Of a stretch of DNA of 64,000 bases, positions 20,126 to 27,576 are shown piece after piece. Numbering within the stretch: the stretch's first letter is position 1; every line of letters starts with the position of its first letter. The notes beneath the pieces were generated by a model that searched no databases, was not told the origin of the DNA, and worked only from the letters and a program-made list of their open reading frames with translations. A program made the translations under genes and the position numbers. Origin of the DNA: Pectobacterium polaris (GTDB lineage: Bacteria > Pseudomonadota > Gammaproteobacteria > Enterobacterales > Enterobacteriaceae); assembly GCF_002307355.1 (NCBI RefSeq), contig NZ_CP017481.1, positions 930,001 through 994,000 on the forward strand, in the 5' to 3' direction.

Positions 20126-21034
20126 ATGCGATTACGCCATATTGAAATTTTCCAGGCCATTGTTCAGGCAGGCACCATCAGCGGCGCGGCCCGCTTGCTC
20201 AACGTGTCGCAGCCGAACGTCAGCCGGGTATTGAATCACGCAGAGCAGCAGCTCGGTTTTTCCCTGTTTGAACGTCGCACACAGGGAATGATCGCCACCG
20301 AAGAAGGACTGCGCCTGATACCGAAAGTTCAGGAACTTTTCAGCCATCTGCAAAGCATCAGTTCACTCACCGAACAAATCAAAACCAGCAAGGCCCACTC
20401 CGTACGGCTGGGTGCCGCGCACGCATTCGGGCAGATGATCGTGGCCCCGACGCTGGTGGAATTTCATAAGCAGGCAGCCTTGGTTAACGTTGAACTCGTC
20501 ACCGAGCACTTCAGCACGCTGTGCCAGAACATCCTGCAAAACCAGCTCGATTTCGCGCTGATCTTTGGTCAGCAGGTGCCGTCCGAGCTGCTGGCAGAAC
20601 CGCTGTTCCAGTCCACTATGGTTGCTCTATTGCCGAAAGACAGCCCGATAAACGGCCCTGTCTCGCTGGAATGGCTGTGCAACAACAATCTGCTGATGAT
20701 GCAGCATAAGGATCCGCTCGGTCAGGTGCTACACCGTGCGCTGCGCGACAGAGCGCTACAGCCAGCGGCTTCGCTCTACATTAAAACCTACTCGGTGATT
20801 GCCGACATGGTGCTGGCGGGCGGCGGTACGGGCATCGTCGATCTCTTTACCGCCTGTCGCTATGCCGACCAGCTCAAGATCGTCCCTATCGACCAGCCGC
20901 TGCCTTTTGAAGTCACGCTGATCAGCCGCCGCGATAACCCACAATCACAGGCGACGCTGCAACTGAAACAGATGATGAAAAACCGCTGTCGCGACATCGC
21001 CAGACAGAACGAGACGCTGCTTTACGCCGCCTGA
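20126..21034 (+). CDS. LysR-family transcriptional regulator
   Basis: The 302-residue protein has an N-terminal winged helix-turn-helix (about 1-60: HIEIFQAIVQAGTISGAA, then NVSQPNVSRVLNHAEQQLG in short form SQPNVSRVL). A type-2 periplasmic-binding-protein effector domain (about 90-290) follows. I chose ATG 20126 with GGAG upstream. It follows the peptide genes on the same strand but has its own sigma-54 promoter and NtrC-like sites, so nitrogen limitation probably induces it. Like Nac in Klebsiella it would couple NtrC to sigma-70 promoters, but its sequence is not Nac. The likely target is the upstream operon; the effector is unknown. Confidence 0.88.
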   Translation: MRLRHIEIFQAIVQAGTISGAARLLNVSQPNVSRVLNHAEQQLGFSLFERRTQGMIATEEGLRLIPKVQELFSHLQSISSLTEQIKTSKAHSVRLGAAHAFGQMIVAPTLVEFHKQAALVNVELVTEHFSTLCQNILQNQLDFALIFGQQVPSELLAEPLFQSTMVALLPKDSPINGPVSLEWLCNNNLLMMQHKDPLGQVLHRALRDRALQPAASLYIKTYSVIADMVLAGGGTGIVDLFTACRYADQLKIVPIDQPLPFEVTLISRRDNPQSQATLQLKQMMKNRCRDIARQNETLLYAA

Positions 21035-21132
21035 TTCTCGACGGGCAGCGCCGGGCAGGCGGTTTTTTCTATCCCCTGCGCGGAACTCAACGCTATAATC
21101 CTTCTCATCATTTGCTTTACAGGTATGCACCA

Positions 21133-21996
21133 ATGATTCGCAGCATGACCGCTTACGCCCGCCGAGAGATCAAGGGCAACTGGGGAAGCGCAGCCTGGGA
21201 ACTGCGTTCCGTTAACCAGCGCTATCTGGAAACCTATCTTCGTTTACCGGAACAATTCCGCAGCCTCGAACCTGTTGCACGTGAGCGCATCCGCGCCCGT
21301 TTAACCCGTGGCAAAATCGAATGCAACCTGCGTTTTGAGCTCGACCCGAGTGCACAAAGTGCGCTGATCCTGAACGAAAAGCTGGCTAAACAGCTGGTTA
21401 ATGCCGCCAACTGGGTCAAGATGCAGAGCGACGAAGGGGAAATCAACCCGGTTGATATCCTGCGCTGGCCCGGCGTGATGTCGGCGGAAGAGCAGGATCT
21501 GGACGCCATCAGCGCCGAACTGCTGACAGCACTGGAAGGCGCGCTGGATGATTTCATCGCCGCCCGTGAAAGCGAAGGTGATGCGCTGAAAGGGATGATC
21601 GAACAGCGTCTGGCTGGTGTCAGCGCCGAAGTCGTCAAAGTCCGCGCCCAGATGCCGAACATCCTGCTATGGCAGCGCGAGCGCCTGCAAAGCAAGCTGG
21701 AAGATGCACAGGTACAGCTGGAAAATAACCGTCTGGAACAGGAACTGGTTCTGATGGCACAACGCGTCGACGTCTCGGAAGAACTGGACCGCCTCGACGC
21801 CCACGTCAAAGAAACCTACAAAATCCTGAAAAAAGAAGAAGCCGTCGGCCGCCGCCTCGACTTCATGATGCAGGAATTCAACCGCGAATCGAACACGCTG
21901 GCCTCGAAATCCATCAACGCCGACGTCACCGCTTCAGCCATTGAACTGAAAGTGCTGATCGAGCAAATGCGGGAACAGATTCAGAATATTGAGTAA
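21133..21996 (+). CDS. yicC: YicC-family endoribonuclease
   Basis: The 287-residue protein is very close to E. coli YicC throughout: MIRSMTAYARREIKG, SVNQRYLETY, a coiled central region and RRLDFMMQEFNRESNTLASKS near the C-terminus, the conserved family block (quoted here as MQEFNRESNTL). YicC proteins have been shown to be endoribonucleases that affect small-RNA stability. I chose ATG 21133, seven codons inside the longer frame. In E. coli it lies next to rph; here 10.6 kb separates them. Confidence 0.95.
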   Translation: MIRSMTAYARREIKGNWGSAAWELRSVNQRYLETYLRLPEQFRSLEPVARERIRARLTRGKIECNLRFELDPSAQSALILNEKLAKQLVNAANWVKMQSDEGEINPVDILRWPGVMSAEEQDLDAISAELLTALEGALDDFIAARESEGDALKGMIEQRLAGVSAEVVKVRAQMPNILLWQRERLQSKLEDAQVQLENNRLEQELVLMAQRVDVSEELDRLDAHVKETYKILKKEEAVGRRLDFMMQEFNRESNTLASKSINADVTASAIELKVLIEQMREQIQNIE

Positions 21997-22040
21997 GGTT
22001 TCACACGATCTCGTGTTGTCTCACTAAGTCGTATCAGGAC

Positions 22041-22071
22041 AAAAGGCCATTGTAAATCATGGCCTTTTTTG
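22041..22071 (+). terminator. Rho-independent terminator after yicC
   Basis: AAAAGGCCAT and ATGGCCTTTT form a stem around a short loop, followed by a run of T. It ends the yicC transcript, and it marks the boundary between conserved sequence and the accessory patch that follows. Confidence 0.85.
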
Positions 22072-22100
22072 TTTTATGATGGAGGGAGAAAAACATGGGG

Positions 22101-22988
22101 CTAACCCATATCAAATGGATTTTTTGGTGCTCCGTCATTCAGTAACTCAGACGCGATGGCATGCACCTCGCCCTGAACATAAGCCCAATATTCAGGATTA
22201 TCGAGAGTTCTCTCTTTAATTGGCTTAGGGATAAAGCGGCTCATTTCCATATTGAAGTCGTCACGGACTTCATCTTCCGACATCAGCTTGGCTAACTGAA
22301 TAGACAGCGCCTGTCGAAAGTCTTCTGTTTGCTTCTGTCTGGCGGTGAGCTTCTTTTCAACCAGTGTCTTGGATAAATCAATACCGCGCTGCTTAATCCA
22401 AATAATATCCCAGATATCACGAGGTTTAATACGTCTTGCCCGATACGCTAACGCGATCAGCTTATCAGCCAATGTTTCTTGTAACGACTGTACCGGGACC
22501 AAGATCCCTTCAGTCGGTACAACAATGTCGTAATGATTGATTAGCGGGCGCTTTTCAAGATCAAATGACGGAATAGCACAGACGTCAATATGCATTTTTT
22601 GCCGTGGCAAATCAGGACGATTAGCTTCTTTTACGATACTAATTTTCCAAGAAACGGTATCCCCTTGCTGCTCGCCAGAAGGTTTGTTTACCCAAACCTC
22701 GGTTTCATACTTGTTCTGAATATAGGTTTGGATTTCGGACTCCAGCCCCTCAAACGCTGAGGGCTTGAAATCATGACCACCATTGAAATCAAGATCTTCT
22801 GATAGCCTGCTGCTGTTGTAACACATTCGTAATGAGGTGCCGCCAATGAACGTTAACCGCTGCATGACGCCCTGTTTGATCAGCACATCGATAATGTCAT
22901 GATGCAAGATCTCTTTTTCTATGACGGGTGTCACTGCGGCATAGTCAGGGTTTGACTGGACAATTTGGCGAATTTGTTGCTTCAGCAT
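22101..22988 (-). CDS. abiEii: AbiEii-type nucleotidyltransferase toxin
   Basis: AbiEii toxins are DNA polymerase beta-like nucleotidyltransferases of a type IV toxin-antitoxin system; some protect against phage by abortive infection. In this 295-residue protein the catalytic motif GGTS (49-52) is followed by D65-L-D67, and the downstream motifs are DVCAIPS and a KLIALAYRARRIKPRD helix (quoted DKLIALAYR and KPRDIWD). All four family motifs therefore look intact. It is 28 bp downstream of the antitoxin on the same strand. It is A+T richer than the flanking core genes. Confidence 0.88.
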   Translation of the reverse strand: MLKQQIRQIVQSNPDYAAVTPVIEKEILHHDIIDVLIKQGVMQRLTFIGGTSLRMCYNSSRLSEDLDFNGGHDFKPSAFEGLESEIQTYIQNKYETEVWVNKPSGEQQGDTVSWKISIVKEANRPDLPRQKMHIDVCAIPSFDLEKRPLINHYDIVVPTEGILVPVQSLQETLADKLIALAYRARRIKPRDIWDIIWIKQRGIDLSKTLVEKKLTARQKQTEDFRQALSIQLAKLMSEDEVRDDFNMEMSRFIPKPIKERTLDNPEYWAYVQGEVHAIASELLNDGAPKNPFDMG

Positions 22989-23016
22989 ACGTTATCTCCC
23001 ATACACTCCCCCATGC

Positions 23017-23541
23017 TTAGCTCTCCAACATATGTAGATTGCGCTGGCAGTGTTTTAGATCTGCAATCGCTTGTTCCTTGTATGCGCGATACATTTTGAT
23101 GTCGGGGTCATAGTACAAATTAGGTGCAATTTGCTCGACTGGCTTTTTAGTATGGGTAAACTCGATCACGCCATAAGGCGTATCAAAACAACCACTTCGA
23201 CCTTTAGTCACCACAGTGACTCTACCCATCACAACTTGTGAAATATCACCGGTATGACTGAGCTGACTTTCTAAGCTGATGTAGCTCAATACGCCGCTGC
23301 GCAACTTTTTGATGATTTTATAAATGGCAGTCTCAGGTTCAGGTGGTGTAATAACACTTTCATAGAAGCCTTTCACCACTCGTCTTAGCAACCCCTTCTT
23401 TACGCAATCTGCCAGGAATTTTCTAAAGGCTGAGTCACAAGGCACACCCTGCATAAAAGCCAGCTCTGTTACACTGTGAATGCCACCACCAGCGTTCACT
23501 GCTTTAGCCAACGCGTTTAATAGCTCATCAGATTTAGCCAT
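23017..23541 (-). CDS. abiEi: AbiEi-type antitoxin and autorepressor
   Basis: The 174-residue protein has an N-terminal winged-helix region (about 1-75) that fits the AbiEi family, including FRKFLADCVKKGLLRRV, and a C-terminal antitoxin domain (about 76-174) with SYISLESQLSHTG. AbiEi antitoxins silence the toxin indirectly and repress their own promoter by binding inverted repeats. Two such repeats lie immediately upstream here (23543-23649). The order, antitoxin first and toxin second, is that of known AbiE loci. Confidence 0.85.
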   Translation of the reverse strand: MAKSDELLNALAKAVNAGGGIHSVTELAFMQGVPCDSAFRKFLADCVKKGLLRRVVKGFYESVITPPEPETAIYKIIKKLRSGVLSYISLESQLSHTGDISQVVMGRVTVVTKGRSGCFDTPYGVIEFTHTKKPVEQIAPNLYYDPDIKMYRAYKEQAIADLKHCQRNLHMLES

Positions 23542-23542
23542 A

Positions 23543-23583
23543 GGTCTACACTACATTACCAAATAAGTAATGTAGTGTAGACC
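23543..23583. promoter_or_regulatory. AbiEi operator repeat 1: perfect 17-bp inverted repeat
   Basis: GGTCTACACTACATTAC (23543-23559) and its exact complement (23567-23583) flank 7 nt. The repeat begins 2 bp upstream of the antitoxin start codon, so a bound repressor, or an mRNA hairpin, would act directly on initiation. Confidence 0.75.
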
Positions 23584-23606
23584 TGATGCTAGACCTGCGC
23601 AAGAAA

Positions 23607-23649
23607 AGGTCTACAGATTGTTACGTAAAAAGTAACTTAGTGTAGACCT
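23607..23649. promoter_or_regulatory. AbiEi operator repeat 2
   Basis: AGGTCTACA (23607-23615) and TGTAGACCT (23641-23649) are the outer arms; GTTAC and GTAAC are inner arms, with 4 unmatched bases between on each side. It shares the outer sequence with repeat 1, 24 bp away. Paired repeats of this kind are the known AbiEi binding arrangement. Confidence 0.7.
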
Positions 23650-23952
23650 ATTAAACTTGAGTAACCTTCTCTCTCGACTCTTGTATATCGCCAGCCAGGG
23701 ACACCACTATGTCCATATTGAGCATTTTTATAGAATTTGGACACGGTGATATCCATTTTGAATGGGCGAGGCATTCTTTTGGGTGCTTATTTTGAAGAGC
23801 GCAAGGTGCGCTCACACTATGTTTGATAAGTGGCCAGTATTAGATACAACGCTCAGAGCGTTTTTGTCGCGTTATTTCCCTTCCCCCTCTCCTGCATGTG
23901 ATACCGTCAAGGCTTCCTTATAGACGTCTTTCACCGAATAATCGGTTCAACC
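23650..23952. other. Gene-free stretch with two small hairpins
   Basis: No coding frame is convincing here. GAGCGC/GCGCTC (23797-23813) and AACGC/GCGTT followed by T (23848-23865) can form hairpins, the second resembling a weak terminator. A small RNA is possible but not shown. Confidence 0.35.
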
Positions 23953-23987
23953 AAACTCACCTTCTGAGAAGGTGAGTTTTCATTTTT
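23953..23987 (+). terminator. Terminator-like hairpin before the first XRE gene
   Basis: AAACTCACCTTCT and AGAAGGTGAGTTTT pair perfectly around a very short loop and are followed by CATTTTTT. No clear gene precedes it on this strand. Confidence 0.65.
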
Positions 23988-24008
23988 TATCACTAACCAA
24001 AACCAGAG

Positions 24009-24058
24009 ACTACGATATGCGTAGTATCTAAGACCTTTCATACCTACGAATATCGTAG
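24009..24058. promoter_or_regulatory. Double operator of XRE gene 1
   Basis: Two dyads of the form CTACG-N5-CGTAG lie at 24009-24025 (ACTACG...CGTAGT) and 24044-24058 (CTACGA-ATA-TCGTAG). Their centres are 34 bp apart. The second ends 2 bp before the start codon of the XRE gene. The same arrangement recurs at 24697-24747. Confidence 0.75.
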
Positions 24059-24060
24059 CT

Positions 24061-24378
24061 ATGAATACTCGTCAGCAACATCGTGATATTTTCAGTCAAC
24101 GTCTCAAGGATGCCCGATTGTTAAGGGGGCTGTCTCAGAAAGGGCTGGGTATCGCAGCCGGAATTGATGAATTCGTAGCAAGCGCCCGAATTAACCGTTA
24201 TGAGAAAGGCGTGCATGAAGCCAACCTCGTCACCGCCAGCCGTTTGGCTGAGGCACTGGATGTTCCCCTCGCCTATTTCTATGCCACTGATGATAATCTG
24301 GCAAGAATGATTCTGACATTCTCAGAGCTATCCGCAGCAGAGCAAATGACTCTACTCAACTCGCTGGAAAATAAATAG
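24061..24378 (+). CDS. XRE-family helix-turn-helix regulator, copy 1
   Basis: This 105-residue protein is a Cro/C1-type repressor: an XRE domain covers about residues 11-70 (LSQKGLGIAAGI and INRYEKGVHEA), followed by a short tail. It is clearly paralogous to the gene at 24749. No Shine-Dalgarno sequence exists; the operator and likely -10 element run up to the ATG, so the mRNA is probably leaderless, as for several phage repressors. Autoregulation through the CTACG dyads is inferred. No partner toxin is adjacent. Confidence 0.82.
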   Translation: MNTRQQHRDIFSQRLKDARLLRGLSQKGLGIAAGIDEFVASARINRYEKGVHEANLVTASRLAEALDVPLAYFYATDDNLARMILTFSELSAAEQMTLLNSLENK

Positions 24379-24393
24379 TCTGCCAGACGTTCA

Positions 24394-24651
24394 TTACGTC
24401 TTATCACCCCTTATTTTCGCTTTTCGATCAAGCAAGCTCCCCTCCGTATCGTAATAACGACTCGGCCATATTTCGGCGGGATGTACGCCAAGTGCGCCTG
24501 CAACCAGCCATTCGCCTTTAGGCCAAGGACGCGTCAATACATTTGCCAGCGTTGACGAACTCAAACCTAAAGAACGTGAAAGCGCAGCCATTGAGGTACT
24601 TTTTTTGTGTAAGGCAGCAATAATATCCGCTTTGTGCCAATCCTTTTTCAT
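24394..24651 (-). CDS. Ner/Nlp-like DNA-binding protein (SfsB family)
   Basis: The 85-residue protein matches the Ner family of winged helix-turn-helix regulators found in Mu-like phages and as E. coli SfsB/Nlp. Recognisable parts are DWHKADIIAALHKKSTSMAAL in brief DWHKADIIAAL, GLSSSTLANVLTRPWPKGE in brief GLSSSTLAN and RPWPKGE, and IWPSRYYD. It is a small DNA-binding protein with almost no extra domain. It lies convergent to XRE copy 1 and divergent from XRE copy 2. A phage origin is likely but there are no other phage genes here. Confidence 0.82.
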   Translation of the reverse strand: MKKDWHKADIIAALHKKSTSMAALSRSLGLSSSTLANVLTRPWPKGEWLVAGALGVHPAEIWPSRYYDTEGSLLDRKAKIRGDKT

Positions 24652-24696
24652 CTAACCTCCTAACTGTTCATCATTAAAGGAACATGCACCACGAAT

Positions 24697-24747
24697 ACTA
24701 CGTTATTCGTAGTATCTAGCTCAAGAAAAAACTACGATTCTCGTAGT
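24697..24747. promoter_or_regulatory. Double operator of XRE gene 2
   Basis: Dyads ACTACG-N5-CGTAGT occupy 24697-24713 and 24731-24747, with centres 34 bp apart, the same spacing as upstream of copy 1. GTAGTATCTA follows the first dyad in both cases. The region also separates the divergent Ner-like gene. Confidence 0.75.
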
Positions 24748-24748
24748 C

Positions 24749-25075
24749 ATGATAACAAGACAAAATTACCATGACGTTTTCTGCCAACGACTAAAACAGG
24801 CTCGCTTGGCGAAAGGCTTATCGCAGAAAAAACTCGGCATTGCTGCTGGTATCGATGAATTCGTCGCTAGCACACGAATCAACCGCTATGAGAAAGGCGT
24901 TCACCAAGCAAGCATTGAGACTGCACAGCAGTTAGCAGAAGCACTAGACGTGCCGCTCGCCTACTTCTATACAGAGAACGATGAGTTAGCCGAAATGATG
25001 CTGACGTTTTTGGCATTGCCACCAGAGAAAAGGGCGGAAGTTTTGGCGTTGGTGAAAAATGAAAGAAACGCATGA
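24749..25075 (+). CDS. XRE-family helix-turn-helix regulator, copy 2
   Basis: The 108-residue protein is a second Cro/C1-type regulator, sharing KLGIAAGIDEFVAS, INRYEKGVH and AEALDVPLAYFY with copy 1; divergence is mostly in the C-terminal tail. The ATG begins 2 bp after the second dyad and no ribosome-binding site is present, so translation is probably leaderless. Since both promoters carry the same operator pattern, the two proteins could regulate each other. Confidence 0.82.
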   Translation: MITRQNYHDVFCQRLKQARLAKGLSQKKLGIAAGIDEFVASTRINRYEKGVHQASIETAQQLAEALDVPLAYFYTENDELAEMMLTFLALPPEKRAEVLALVKNERNA

Positions 25076-25144
25076 CAGACTGTTAAGTTGTTATCCCTAG
25101 ACTCTGCTTTAGATTTTGTTACCGCACCACAAACCTCACCTAAA

Positions 25145-25258
25145 TTGTCCCTATCAGAGCCCAATAAGGACAACTTTCCTACAAACTGTCCTTATTGGCT
25201 GGCGTTTTGTCCTTATTCCGCCTAAACATAGAGACACTTACCGCTATTCTGTCCTTAT
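25145..25258. repeat. Iterated TGTCCTTATT motif
   Basis: TGTCCTTATT occurs at 25187-25196 and 25208-25217, a shorter TGTCCTTAT at 25250-25258 and a variant TGTCCCTAT near 25146. CCAATAAGGACA (25161-25172) forms a perfect 12-bp inverted repeat with 25187-25198. No gene covers it. It resembles a cluster of protein-binding sites or iterons; the binder is unknown. Confidence 0.5.
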
Positions 25259-25286
25259 CAACACACGCCAATAAAACCGACCAGCC

Positions 25287-25505
25287 CTACACATTAAACG
25301 CCTTTTGTTTGGCAAGTTGCTCGCTACGGCTTAAGCGAACGAAATCGATCACTTCGAAAGCCAGTGCAGAGTCGAGTTCATTAACGGTATCGGAAATGTT
25401 GAGATCTAAGCCATGTTTACCCACTATCGGGTTCAAATCGTATGCTGGCGATAACTTCCAGCCTACATTTTCATCCGTCAGATGATTGACCAATTTTTTC
25501 ACCAT
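25287..25505 (-). pseudogene. hipA: HipA C-terminal remnant
   Basis: About 72 residues match only the C-terminal end of HipA-family serine/threonine kinase toxins: GWKLSPAYDLNPI and a following GLDLNIS stretch, then FEVIDFVRLS. The kinase N-terminal and catalytic parts and the HipB antitoxin are missing, so it is not functional. It is a relic of a deleted toxin-antitoxin locus inside the accessory patch. Confidence 0.7.
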
Positions 25506-25567
25506 CAGTAGGCTCGTTCATATAAATCGGCTTTTTTGAAAATCCGGATCAACGCTTTGGGGGATTA

Positions 25568-25795
25568 ATGGAAAAGGTTAATCATCATGAGGGAAAACCA
25601 TATTTCTCTAAAATTATCAATCGGGTACCTGAAACGAGTGAGGACAATCTGATCGCCCACAGCGCTATCGTTCCTCCTCCCGTTATCGAGCAAGTACCAC
25701 GCATTGGTTTTATGAGAGCTCAGGTTTCAGCCCCAGATAATTTTAATGATTTGAATAAAGACGAAACTATCGACATGTTCAATGGAGAATTATGA
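25568..25795 (+). CDS. Orphan Phd/YefM-like antitoxin
   Basis: The 75-residue protein has a diverged Phd N-terminus (VNHHEGKPYFSKIINRV, compare VN-HEAKT-LS-L--RV in the family) and a typical toxin-binding tail (IGFMRAQVSAPDNF, then DMFNGEL). Phd antitoxins repress their promoter and neutralise a Doc or VapC-type toxin. No toxin gene follows, so it is solitary, either a remnant or a stand-alone antidote. GGGGGA precedes ATG 25568. Confidence 0.6.
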   Translation: MEKVNHHEGKPYFSKIINRVPETSEDNLIAHSAIVPPPVIEQVPRIGFMRAQVSAPDNFNDLNKDETIDMFNGEL

Positions 25796-25886
25796 TGGTT
25801 ATCAACAGTGTCTATGTCAAAAGCCGCCACTGAACACCATCTTTAGAACATCCACACCCGCAACAAAACAGGGAAAAACAACCGAC

Positions 25887-26444
25887 ATGCGTTATCTCGT
25901 CCTCCCCTTTCTCCTTCTTGTCTTAACCGGCTGTCAGGCGGTTACCACCTTCGATAAATATGCCACGCTGCGTCTTTACGAAGTTTATGAAGCCGAGAAC
26001 CTTTCCGCCTGCGATTACAAGCCTAAATTCCGCGACTGTACCGTGGGTAAGCGATCTTTTGACGTCAAGATATCCGATGATAAGAGCAAAATCGCGTTAG
26101 TGGTCAGAAAGCGTTACGCCTATTTTGGCTTCACGCGTGATGATTTTGCCCGGCAGACACAGCCGCTGCGTGATTTCCTGATTTGGGCGGAAGATCCGGC
26201 CGCGAAGGATAAACAGATCACTCAGTTACGCAAAGCTGGAAACGTTGGCGGAAGTCTGTACGACAACAAGGAAGTGCAATATCAGTTCGATTATCTGCAT
26301 ACGCGTGCCGATGTTCAGCTACTCGTCGTTAAACCCCATGAAAACGCCGACTCGTATGGCCTGACCGTGGATGAAGTGAAAAACCTGCTATCGGTGATGG
26401 ATGCCTGGTATGCCGGCACGTTTTCTGGAAAACAGCTAACGTAA
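25887..26444 (+). CDS. Uncharacterised lipoprotein
   Basis: The 185-residue protein starts with a lipoprotein signal peptide, MRYLVLPFLLLVLTGC, whose lipobox LTGC puts the lipidated cysteine at about residue 16. Residue +2 is Q, which predicts outer-membrane sorting. The mature part has no domain I recognise; it contains two further cysteines (SACDYK and RDCTVG) that may form a disulfide. I chose ATG 25887, because the longer frame upstream spoils the signal peptide. A hairpin follows at 26457. Confidence 0.75.
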   Translation: MRYLVLPFLLLVLTGCQAVTTFDKYATLRLYEVYEAENLSACDYKPKFRDCTVGKRSFDVKISDDKSKIALVVRKRYAYFGFTRDDFARQTQPLRDFLIWAEDPAAKDKQITQLRKAGNVGGSLYDNKEVQYQFDYLHTRADVQLLVVKPHENADSYGLTVDEVKNLLSVMDAWYAGTFSGKQLT

Positions 26445-26456
26445 GTTCGGTGAGAC

Positions 26457-26481
26457 GGCCAGACAGCATCACTGTCTGGCC
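26457..26481. terminator. Hairpin between two convergent lipoprotein genes
   Basis: GGCCAGACAG and CTGTCTGGCC pair perfectly around CATCA. There is no clear U-tract, but its position between convergent stop codons fits a shared terminator. Confidence 0.6.
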
Positions 26482-26486
26482 AAGCA

Positions 26487-27032
26487 TTAGAATTTCTGCA
26501 TTCTGGAAGAAAATTGTCCGCAGTTCTTCAGCATCAAATCTTTGACGGGTCGGCGGTCGTAGTAGCCTTTTTCGGTTTTGAACACTTCGTAGACTTCGAG
26601 GCGACGTGGCGAATAAGCACCAGCAAACTCGCCGGTGACATAATAGTAATTTCCGACCACAGGTTTAAACGTGACGGTACTAAATCCGCCATTGGCAGCA
26701 ATCATTCTGACCGCAATATTGTGTTGCGCGCTGACCCAAAATTCACGAATCATCGTTGGCGTTTCTGGGATTTCAGGGAAGCCGAGTTCTTTATTATTGA
26801 GTTTAGTTTGGAACCCAAACGCATTATTGGTATAGCCATTTTCTGGTGCATCAATATTAATACATCTGTCGGTCGTCGGATAAACGCGAACATAGTCGAG
26901 ATTGCGGTTATCGAACGTCATACCCACGCGTTCAGCACCCTGATAATCCTCCAGTTTATGACTATAGGTCGCAACCGAACATCCGCTGAGTAATACCGCA
27001 CTTATTCCTATCAGAAGCATTTTCCCAAACAT
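26487..27032 (-). CDS. Uncharacterised lipoprotein
   Basis: The 181-residue protein begins MFGKMLLIGISAVLLSGC with a lipobox LSGC; +2 is S, predicting outer-membrane sorting. No domain is recognised in the mature part, which contains aromatic-rich segments such as VVGNYYYVTGEF. I chose ATG 27032, because AAGGGA sits at the right distance; ATG 27038 overlaps that site. It is convergent with the preceding lipoprotein gene. Confidence 0.75.
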   Translation of the reverse strand: MFGKMLLIGISAVLLSGCSVATYSHKLEDYQGAERVGMTFDNRNLDYVRVYPTTDRCINIDAPENGYTNNAFGFQTKLNNKELGFPEIPETPTMIREFWVSAQHNIAVRMIAANGGFSTVTFKPVVGNYYYVTGEFAGAYSPRRLEVYEVFKTEKGYYDRRPVKDLMLKNCGQFSSRMQKF

Positions 27033-27158
27033 AACCATCCCTTACCTTTATAAAATCAGAACATCCTGATTATTTTACGCCGCTTTTTATTCGAAAATTT
27101 ATGTTGTATTACCTTAAAGCATTACCTCACCTTAAACACTAATGATAAACGAGGCAAC

Positions 27159-27545
27159 GTGGCAATTTCTCTCTATTACACCGCACGACGTAAAAAATCC
27201 CTGAGCCCAAAAGAGATATCTGCCGTGAAGGAGATTGTCCAACGCCATTCCGTTAATGAACACATTGAGAAATATCTGACGACCGGCGACGGCATAAACT
27301 GGGAATCATTTAATTTCGCCCTCAACGTGAAAATCGGTAACGTTTTCAGAAAAGGAATCGTGTTCTCAGGTTCGACCAAACTCCCCGATAGCGATGAAGA
27401 TGCCACCTGGATTGGCGTACAGCACTGGTGCCAGTGTTTATCCGAAATCCGCACCGCCCTAACACACTGTGAATGGCACGTCGCGGTTGACGATCGCGGC
27501 ATACCGTGGGACGCCGAGGCACAGGCTTATGACCCAACGCGCTGA
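27159..27545 (+). CDS. Hypothetical protein
   Basis: This 128-residue protein starts at GTG 27159 with GAGG upstream. I do not recognise a domain. It has no signal peptide or membrane segment, begins MAISLYYTARRKKSLS and contains WIGVQHWCQCLSEIR (about 84-98). It overlaps no other gene and precedes the DUF596-like gene by about 30 bp, so they may form a two-gene unit. Confidence 0.65.
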   Translation: MAISLYYTARRKKSLSPKEISAVKEIVQRHSVNEHIEKYLTTGDGINWESFNFALNVKIGNVFRKGIVFSGSTKLPDSDEDATWIGVQHWCQCLSEIRTALTHCEWHVAVDDRGIPWDAEAQAYDPTR

Positions 27546-27576
27546 GCCAGCGAGAATGCTGAAGAGAGAAGCGAGT

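Noticed and set aside
25195-25485. 96-residue plus-strand frame over the HipA remnant
   Set aside because: The minus strand carries clear HipA C-terminal similarity, so this frame is a shadow.
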